Below are positions 58,650-64,000 of a stretch of 64,000 bases of DNA, one piece after another. The notes beneath the pieces were generated by a model. The model was not told the origin of the DNA, ran no database searches, and saw only the letters and a program-made list of their open reading frames with translations. Positions within the stretch are counted from its first letter, which is position 1; each line of letters opens with the position of its first letter. This DNA comes from Kocuria rosea subsp. polaris (GTDB lineage Bacteria; Actinomycetota; Actinomycetes; Actinomycetales; Micrococcaceae), in NCBI GenBank assembly GCA_023896275.1, contig MLDA01000020.1:1-64000 (forward strand). Reading direction: 5' to 3'. The position numbers and the translations under genes are program-made.

Positions 58650-59834
58650 CTACGCGGCGCTGCGGGCGAGAACGCGCGGGGCGCGCGCCGCGTCGTCGTA
58701 CTCCATGACGGTCTTGCCGCCGATGAACACGCGCATGGCGCGCTGCATGACGTCGAGCGGGTCCCCGGACCAGAGCACCAGGTCCGCGTCTTTGCCCACC
58801 TCGATCGAGCCGATCCTTTCGGCCAGGCCGAGCACGCGGGCGGGGTTGATGGTGAGCGCGCGCAGCGCCGTCACCGGGTCCAGCCCCTCCTTCACGGACA
58901 GTGTTGCCTGGTGGATGAGGAAGTCGATCGGGACGACGGGGTGGTCGGTGATGATCGAGATCTCGACGCCGGCCGCCGCTAGCTTCCCCGGGTTCGCGAG
59001 CGAACGGGCCCGCAGCTCGACCTTGGACTTCGTCGTGAACAGCGGTCCGATAAGCACAGGCGTGCCGCGCTCGGCGAGGACGTCGGCGAGGACGTGCGCC
59101 TCGGTGCCGTGGTCCAGCACCAGGTCGTAGCCGAACTCGTCGGCGATGCGCAGCGCCGTCGCAATGTCGTCCGCGCGGTGCGCGTGCTGGCGCCAGGGGA
59201 TCTCGCGGCGCAGGACCATCGCCAGCGCCTCGAGCTTCGGGTCGCGCTCGCCGGGTCCGTCGCTCTCCTGCTTCGCAAGGTAGTTCTGCGCCTCGATGAA
59301 CGCCTGGCGGATGATCATCGCGGTCCCGAGCCGGGTCGATGGCGTCTGCTTCTTCTCGCCGTAGATGCGCTTGGGGTTCTCGCCGAGGGCCGACTTCAGT
59401 CCGCTCGGGGAGCGCAGGACCATGTCGTCGATCCGGCGCCCGTGGGTGTGCATCGCGACGGCCAGGCCCCCGATCGGGTTGCCCGATCCCGGGTTCACGT
59501 TCACGGTGGTCACGCCGCCGGCGAGGGCGTCGTCGAAGCCGGGGTCGAAGGGGTCGACGGCGTCGAGCGCCCGTACGGCAGCGGTCACCGGGTCGGTCGC
59601 CTCGTTGACGTCGGCGGTGGAGCCGACCTCACCCTGGGGATGCATGCCGAGGTGCACGTGGGCGTCGACGAGGCCGGGCAGCAGCCACTGGCCGGAGGCG
59701 TCGATGATCTCGCCGACGGGTTCGGCGTCCGGCCCGGCCGCGGTGATCCTGCCGTCCTCGACCACGACGGTCCCGTCGAACGGGTCGCCCTCGATCGGGA
59801 GGACGTGGGCGTTGATGATGGAGAGCGAAGTCAT
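58650..59834 (-). CDS. Amidohydrolase (imidazolonepropionase-like)
   Basis: A 394-residue metal-dependent amidohydrolase. VDAHVHLG (about residues 58-65) is the first metal His pair, HAHRADD (about 218) and DHGTEAH (about 242) the next ligands, TDHPV (about 298) the catalytic Asp; NPARVLGLAERIGSIEVGKDADLVLW is the usual C-terminal block. The substrate is unknown. AAAGGA lies 7 bases before the ATG. It stands alone on the minus strand, downstream of a small membrane protein gene. Confidence 0.88.
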   Translation of the reverse strand: MTSLSIINAHVLPIEGDPFDGTVVVEDGRITAAGPDAEPVGEIIDASGQWLLPGLVDAHVHLGMHPQGEVGSTADVNEATDPVTAAVRALDAVDPFDPGFDDALAGGVTTVNVNPGSGNPIGGLAVAMHTHGRRIDDMVLRSPSGLKSALGENPKRIYGEKKQTPSTRLGTAMIIRQAFIEAQNYLAKQESDGPGERDPKLEALAMVLRREIPWRQHAHRADDIATALRIADEFGYDLVLDHGTEAHVLADVLAERGTPVLIGPLFTTKSKVELRARSLANPGKLAAAGVEISIITDHPVVPIDFLIHQATLSVKEGLDPVTALRALTINPARVLGLAERIGSIEVGKDADLVLWSGDPLDVMQRAMRVFIGGKTVMEYDDAARAPRVLARSAA

Positions 59835-59905
59835 TCAGCAGTCCTTTCAGGTCGCATGTGGTCCCGACCCTACTCGTCTCCCGGGCTCGCGTCAGCAGCG
59901 AGCGG

Positions 59906-60385
59906 TCACGGCTTCATGCGTTTGCGGGCCGCCCGGGCGGCTTTGGCCTGCGGCTTGAAGTAGCGCCGCGACGCCGGCAGCCACAGCAGCACGACGCCGA
60001 TCAGCAGTCCCAGCGCGGGCAGCATCAGGCGCGGCCCGCGCAGCAGCAGCGGCAGACCGCCGATCAGTCCGAACGTCGTCAGCAGTGCGCGCCCGGCCAG
60101 GTGCCCGAGCCACAGCCGGCCGGTGCCCCAGCCGATCATGATGGCGAGCGCGGCGAGCAGGATGCCGATCATGAGCAGCCCGACGCGGTCCCCGCCGCCG
60201 GGGATGAGGCCGAAGTTGCCGAACGCCGCGATCGAGAAGCCGAGCACGATCACCGTCATCGCACCCCACCACCAGACCGCGGCCTTGACGGTGCCCGGAA
60301 GCGAAGTCCACGCCCCGAACCGGCCGCCGGAGGTGCCGGGGCCGTCGGGGGTGTGCGGTGCCGTCGTCTCACGCTTCTTGTTCAC
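59906..60385 (-). CDS. Hypothetical four-span membrane protein
   Basis: A 159-residue protein with four hydrophobic segments (WWWGAMTVIVLGFSIAAF, VGLLMIGILLAALAIMIGW, a weaker one around LAGRALLTTFGLIGGLPLLL, and MLPALGLLIGVVLLWLPA) and a basic C-terminal tail (RRYFKPQAKAARAARKRMKP). No family is recognised. The start is a GTG at 60385 with a poor binding site. It precedes the amidohydrolase gene by 71 bases on the same strand. Confidence 0.7.
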   Translation of the reverse strand: MNKKRETTAPHTPDGPGTSGGRFGAWTSLPGTVKAAVWWWGAMTVIVLGFSIAAFGNFGLIPGGGDRVGLLMIGILLAALAIMIGWGTGRLWLGHLAGRALLTTFGLIGGLPLLLRGPRLMLPALGLLIGVVLLWLPASRRYFKPQAKAARAARKRMKP

Positions 60386-60422
60386 GATTCGAGCCTACCG
60401 CCGAAGCCGCACCCGGGTTGGG

Positions 60423-60428
60423 TAGCCT
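60423..60428 (+). promoter_or_regulatory. -10 element before the MOSC gene
   Basis: TAGCCT ends 6 bases before the ATG, with no binding site: leaderless candidate. Confidence 0.38.
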
Positions 60429-60434
60429 GTCGGT

Positions 60435-61136
60435 ATGACGGATGCGAGCGCGGGCACGGACACCAGCAGCACGACGGCGGCCGCGGGCGGAGCCCTCGCG
60501 ATGGGTCGCCTCGACGCGGTGTGCCGCGTGCACCAGCTGGCGCCGGATGCCGGCTCCGTGGGCGTCACGGCGATCGACAAGCGGCCCGTCGAGTCCGCCG
60601 TGAAGGTGAACCGGCTCGGCCTGTACGCCGACGTCCAGGCTGACCGCGAGCACCACGGCGGCGAGGAGCAGGCCGTGTACGCGTACGCGCAGGAGGAGGC
60701 CGACGCCTGGGGCGAGCGCCTCGGCCGCGAGATCCCGGCCGGACTGTTCGGCGAGAACCTGCGCGTCAGCGGCCTGGCCGTGACCGACGCGGTGATCGGC
60801 GAGCGGTGGGTCATCGGGGAGGCCGAGTTCGAGGTCACGATCCCGCGGACGCCGTGCGCCACCTTCGCCCGCCGCATGGGGGAGGAGCGCTGGGTGCGCC
60901 GCTTCACGGAGCAGGCGGACACCGGCTGCTACCTGCGCGTCGTGCGCAAGGGCCGGATCGCGGCGGGCGACGCGGTCGCCGTCGTGCATCGTCCGCGCCA
61001 CGGGGTCACGGTGCGCGAGCTCTTCGTGGGCCCGACGCCCGAGCAGGCCGCGGCCCTGCGCGACGGCCAGCGGGCTGGGGAGTGGGAGCTGACCACCAAG
61101 GTCGTCCGCGAGGTCGAGCGAGTGCTCGCACGCTAG
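60435..61136 (+). CDS. MOSC-domain protein (YiiM-like)
   Basis: A 233-residue MOSC protein. HHGGEEQAVYAYA (about residues 73-85), FGENLRVSGL (about 110-119) and PRTPCATF (about 141-148) are the conserved blocks; the Cys is the presumed molybdenum-cofactor sulphur ligand. YiiM-type proteins reduce N-hydroxylated compounds with other partners. The role here is unassigned. The N-terminal 22 residues are Thr/Ser/Ala-rich and may not be part of the fold; an internal ATG at residue 23 is an alternative start. Confidence 0.87.
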   Translation: MTDASAGTDTSSTTAAAGGALAMGRLDAVCRVHQLAPDAGSVGVTAIDKRPVESAVKVNRLGLYADVQADREHHGGEEQAVYAYAQEEADAWGERLGREIPAGLFGENLRVSGLAVTDAVIGERWVIGEAEFEVTIPRTPCATFARRMGEERWVRRFTEQADTGCYLRVVRKGRIAAGDAVAVVHRPRHGVTVRELFVGPTPEQAAALRDGQRAGEWELTTKVVREVERVLAR

Positions 61137-61471
61137 GGGCGCACTGCGCGGGGCGAAGAGGGCCTGTGCCCAAGCGCACAACTCCCGTCGCCCCACGAGT
61201 GCCGCGGACGGGCTACAATGGAGTGTTCACTGATTCCGGTTTCCCTCGCATCCTGCCCAATATTTGAGGCAAGAGCCTTTCCGTGTCGTGTGTGTTATCC
61301 GCTCGCTGCCTGAGTTGAATCTCGAGTGTTGCAGCCTCGCGGGACAGTGCCATAGGGGAGTCGCCGGGCCGAAGTGATCGAGTCCGAATGTGCCGCGGTG
61401 CATCACTGCCGGGACCGCCCAACGGGGCCGTCCGGTTGCACCGCCTCCCCTAATGAACGAGGTTTTACTCA
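61137..61471 (+). promoter_or_regulatory. 335-base leader of the DEAD-box helicase gene
   Basis: A long non-coding region. TACAAT at 61214-61219 is the best -10, giving a leader of about 245 bases. Near its end GCGGTGCA (61395-61402) pairs perfectly with TGCACCGC (61437-61444), with CCGG.AC/GTCCGG inside; GAGG lies 15 bases beyond. A 9-codon ORF starts at 61453. Long leaders control cold-shock helicases in other bacteria. Confidence 0.5.
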
Positions 61472-61482
61472 GTGTCTTCTGA
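61453..61482 (+). CDS. Nine-codon upstream ORF overlapping the helicase start
   Basis: ATG at 61453 reads MNEVLLSVF and stops at 61482, 8 bases beyond the helicase GTG in another frame. If translated it would compete with or couple to helicase initiation. There is no clear binding site of its own. Confidence 0.25.
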   Translation: MNEVLLSVF

Positions 61483-63355
61483 GCAGCAGTCTTCCGACGT
61501 GCCCAACAACTCCACCAACAACGACGCGACCGACGAAGAGAACACCGTCACGTTCGCCGAGCTCGGCATCGACGGCCGTGTCCTCGCCGCGCTGAGCGAT
61601 GTCGGCTACGAGAAGCCGTCGCCGATCCAGGCCGCCACCATCCCGCTCCTCCTCGCAGGCAACGACGTCGTCGGCGTCGCCCAGACGGGCACCGGCAAGA
61701 CCGCCGCGTTCGCCGTCCCCGCCCTGTCGCGGATGGCGGAGCTGGCCGATCTCAACGGCCCGACCCGCAACACCCAGGTCCTGGTCCTCGCCCCGACCCG
61801 CGAGCTCGCGCTCCAGGTCGCCGAGGCCTTCAGCTCCTACACCAAGCACATGGAGGACGTCACCGTCCTCCCGGTCTACGGCGGCTCGCCGTACGGCCCG
61901 CAGCTGAACGGCCTGCGCCGCGGCGCACAGGTCGTCGTCGGCACGCCGGGTCGCGTCATCGACCACATCAACAAGGGTTCCCTGGACCTCTCCGACCTGC
62001 AGTACGTCGTCCTCGACGAGGCCGACGAGATGCTGCGCATGGGCTTCGCCGAAGAGGTCGACAAGATCCTCGAGGCCACGCCGGAGAACAAGCAGGTCGT
62101 GCTGTTCTCGGCCACGATGCCGGGCTCGATCCGCCGCATCTCCAAGCAGTACCTGCGCAACCCGCAGGAAGTCACCGTCAAGTCGAGCACCTCGACCGGC
62201 AAGAACATCCGCCAGCGCTACGCGCAGGTCATGGGCCCGCACAAGCTCGACGCCATGACCCGCATCCTCGAGTCGGAGGAGCACGACGGCGTCATCACCT
62301 TCGTGCGCACCAAGATGGCTACCGAGGATCTCGCCGACAAGCTCAAGGCCCGCGGTTTCACCGCGGCCGCGATCAACGGCGACATCCCGCAGCAGCAGCG
62401 CGAGCGCACCGTCGAGAACCTGCGCGGCGGCAAGATCGACATCCTGGTCGCCACCGACGTCGCCGCCCGCGGCCTCGATGTCGAGCGCATCAGTCACGTC
62501 ATCAACTACGACATCCCGCACGACACCGAGTCGTACGTGCACCGCATCGGCCGCACCGGCCGCGCGGGCCGCACCGGCGACGCGATCCTGTTCATGACCC
62601 CGCGTGAGAAGTACCTGCTGCGGGCCATCGAAAAGGCGACCCGCCAGCCGGTCGAGCTCATGCAGCTGCCCAGCGTCGACATCGTCAACGACAAGCGCCT
62701 GGACAAGTTCGCCCAGCGCATCACGGCCACGCGCGAGTCGGAGGACCTCACCGTCTTCCGCAACCTCGTCGAGAAGTACGTCGAGGACAACGACGTGACC
62801 GCTGTCGAGGCCGCCGCCGCACTGGCACACATGGCCCAGGGCGGCCGCCCGCTGCTCATGGAGGAGCTGCCGACCCCGCCGGCGAAGCAGGTCCGCATGT
62901 CCAAGGGCGCCAAGGACGGCTTCGGCTCCCGCGGCCCGACACGTGCGCTCACCGAGGGCAACGCGACGTACCGCATCGCCGTCGGCCGTCGCCAGCGCGT
63001 CATGCCGGGTTCGATCGTCGGGGCCCTGGCGAACGAGGGCGGCTTCACGGCCACCGAGATCGGCGGCATCGACATCCGCAGCGATCACTCGCTCGTCGAG
63101 CTGCCGGCCGACCTCTCCAAGGACCAGTGGCGCGCCCTCTCGCGCACCCGCATCGGCGGCGAGCTGATCCAGCTCGAGCTGGATTCGGGCCGCAAGCCGC
63201 GCCGCGAAGGCGAAGGCGGCGGTTACAAGGGCAAGTCGGGCGGCTTCCGCAAGGACGGACCCCGCAAGACCGGCGGCTTCCGCAAGGAGCACGGCGCCGG
63301 CGCCGGTTCGCGCAAGCCGCGCACCGGACGCAACTTCGAGGACCGCAGCAACTAG
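61472..63355 (+). CDS. deaD: DEAD-box RNA helicase (DeaD/CshA-like)
   Basis: A 627-residue ATP-dependent RNA helicase. Q-motif PSPIQAATIP, Walker A AQTGTGKT (about 70-77), PTRELALQV, TPGRVIDH, DEADEML (about 181), SAT, RGLDVERI and HRIGRTGRAGRTG are complete. A DbpA-type RNA-binding domain (YRIAVGRRQRVMPGSIVGAL, about 497-516) and a Gly/Arg/Lys-rich tail (KGKSGGFRKDGPRKTGGFRK) follow, as in DeaD. It remodels ribosomal or messenger RNA, often at low temperature. The start is GTG at 61472 with GAGG 10 bases upstream. Confidence 0.94.
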   Translation: MSSEQQSSDVPNNSTNNDATDEENTVTFAELGIDGRVLAALSDVGYEKPSPIQAATIPLLLAGNDVVGVAQTGTGKTAAFAVPALSRMAELADLNGPTRNTQVLVLAPTRELALQVAEAFSSYTKHMEDVTVLPVYGGSPYGPQLNGLRRGAQVVVGTPGRVIDHINKGSLDLSDLQYVVLDEADEMLRMGFAEEVDKILEATPENKQVVLFSATMPGSIRRISKQYLRNPQEVTVKSSTSTGKNIRQRYAQVMGPHKLDAMTRILESEEHDGVITFVRTKMATEDLADKLKARGFTAAAINGDIPQQQRERTVENLRGGKIDILVATDVAARGLDVERISHVINYDIPHDTESYVHRIGRTGRAGRTGDAILFMTPREKYLLRAIEKATRQPVELMQLPSVDIVNDKRLDKFAQRITATRESEDLTVFRNLVEKYVEDNDVTAVEAAAALAHMAQGGRPLLMEELPTPPAKQVRMSKGAKDGFGSRGPTRALTEGNATYRIAVGRRQRVMPGSIVGALANEGGFTATEIGGIDIRSDHSLVELPADLSKDQWRALSRTRIGGELIQLELDSGRKPRREGEGGGYKGKSGGFRKDGPRKTGGFRKEHGAGAGSRKPRTGRNFEDRSN

Positions 63356-63381
63356 TCCTCCGACGGCGGAGCACCGCCGGC

Positions 63382-63411
63382 CAGGCGCCCACGCAGCAGC
63401 GTGGGCGCCTG
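63382..63411 (+). terminator. Terminator after the helicase gene
   Basis: CAGGCGCCCACGC and GCGTGGGCGCCTG form a perfect 13-bp stem around AGCA. Confidence 0.7.
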
Positions 63412-63444
63412 CGCCATTTAACGACCATGGTGCACAATGACTGC

Positions 63445-64000
63445 ATGAGCCGCACTGAATCGGAATCCGCCGCCCACGCCGCCGACACCCACGACACGAT
63501 CCGCGTCCGCGGCGCCCGCGAGAACAACCTGCGCGGCGTCGACCTGGACGTCCCGAAGCGTCGGCTGACGGTCTTCACGGGAGTCTCCGGATCCGGCAAG
63601 TCCTCCCTGGTCTTCTCGACCATCGCCGCCGAGTCCCAGCGGATGATCAACGAGACCTACAGTGCGTTCGTGCAGGGGTTCATGCCGTCCGTGCCCCGCC
63701 CGGACGTCGAGCTCCTCGAGGGGCTGACGACGGCGATCACGGTCGGCCAGGAGCGCCTCGGCGCCAACCCGCGCTCGACGGTCGGGACGGTGACCGACGC
63801 GGACGCGATGCTGCGCATCCTCTTCAGCCGGCTGGGGGACCCGCACATCGGCGGCCCCACCGCCTTCTCGTTCAACATCCCGACGCAGAAGGCCAGCGGC
63901 GTGATGACCAGCGCCAAGGGCGAGAAGAGGATCGTCAAGGACGCGGTTTACCTGGGCGGTATGTGCCCGGAGTGCGAGGGTCGCGGGACCGTCTCCGACG
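63445..64000 (+). CDS. UvrA-like ABC protein (3' end outside window)
   Basis: The first 185 codons of an excinuclease UvrA-related protein. IRVRGARENNLRGVDLDVPK (about residues 19-38) and GVSGSGKSSLVFSTI (about 46-60) are the UvrA N-terminal signature and Walker A; YSAFVQGFMP and the short link to GLTTAITVGQERLGANPRSTVGT-type region match UvrA paralogues (UvrA2/DrrC-like) rather than canonical UvrA, and CPECEGRGTV (about 173-182) begins the zinc-like element. It may be a resistance-type paralogue. The ATG at 63445 lies 7 bases after CACAAT; an ATG six codons upstream (63427) is possible. Confidence 0.85.
   Translation, partial: MSRTESESAAHAADTHDTIRVRGARENNLRGVDLDVPKRRLTVFTGVSGSGKSSLVFSTIAAESQRMINETYSAFVQGFMPSVPRPDVELLEGLTTAITVGQERLGANPRSTVGTVTDADAMLRILFSRLGDPHIGGPTAFSFNIPTQKASGVMTSAKGEKRIVKDAVYLGGMCPECEGRGTVSD

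Noticed and set aside
1-64000. CRISPR arrays, transposases, integrases and prophage genes.
   Set aside because: No spaced direct repeats, no transposase or integrase motifs and no phage structural genes were found on either strand.

Overview
The window is high-GC (roughly 65-70 %), densely coded and free of rRNA, CRISPR arrays, insertion sequences or obvious prophage. Its gene content points to an actinobacterium of the order Micrococcales, most likely the Micrococcaceae (Arthrobacter-like): split menaquinone genes beside a long-chain polyprenyl diphosphate synthase, an EccC/EccD type VII secretion core, Tat-exported PhoX, MetP/MetS transport, an FprA-type ferredoxin reductase and DtxR/IdeR-like iron boxes. 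This assignment is inferred from family knowledge; no marker gene was compared.

Layout. 1-9433: housekeeping genes (DUF4190 membrane protein fragment, inositol monophosphatase, App1-type phosphatase, hotdog thioesterase, an iron-box-controlled siderophore-interacting flavoprotein, an aldo/keto reductase coupled to a large RecB-like nuclease/helicase). 9539-18622: an accessory fructan locus with two paralogous beta-helix proteins of the inulin fructotransferase/difructose-anhydride hydrolase type (GH91), a solitary Tat signal-peptide ORF, a sugar ABC transporter without its ATPase, a LacI regulator and a GH32 beta-fructosidase, all around a divergent promoter carrying LacI-type palindromes. 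18632-22405: small membrane protein, a 490-bp non-coding region with an iron-box promoter and a long rod-like inverted repeat (candidate small RNA), MBL hydrolase, MFS transporter and PAP2 phosphatase. 22454-33664: menC, phoX, menD, an amino-acid ABC transporter, menF, menG and polyprenyl diphosphate synthase, which together supply much of menaquinone synthesis. 33677-37626: HIT protein, SUKH-like protein, MetP/MetS transporter, RarD.

37656-45372 holds a compact type VII secretion cluster: a three-ATPase-domain EccC, a MinD-like ATPase, EccD and a one-span membrane protein on one strand, diverging from two WXG100-like substrates. No EccB, EccE or mycosin is in the window. 45509-52645: ferredoxin-NADP reductase coupled to a DUF368 polyprenyl-phosphate transporter, a MacAB-like export operon, HtpX and YajQ. 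52759 onward: tRNA-Tyr, an Ltp-repeat lipoprotein, thioredoxin, AlkA-like glycosylase, the cbs-metB transsulfuration pair, an amidohydrolase, a MOSC protein, a DEAD-box helicase behind a structured leader, and the start of a UvrA paralogue cut by the window end.

A recurrent feature is a TANNNT-like -10 element ending 6-8 bases before the start codon with no usable ribosome-binding site, which predicts leaderless mRNAs for about nine genes. The observations most worth testing are the iron-box small RNA candidate near 19.1 kb, the Tat leader encoded apart from its enzyme at 10.8-11.0 kb, the minimal type VII cluster, and the palindrome-controlled MacAB-like operon.
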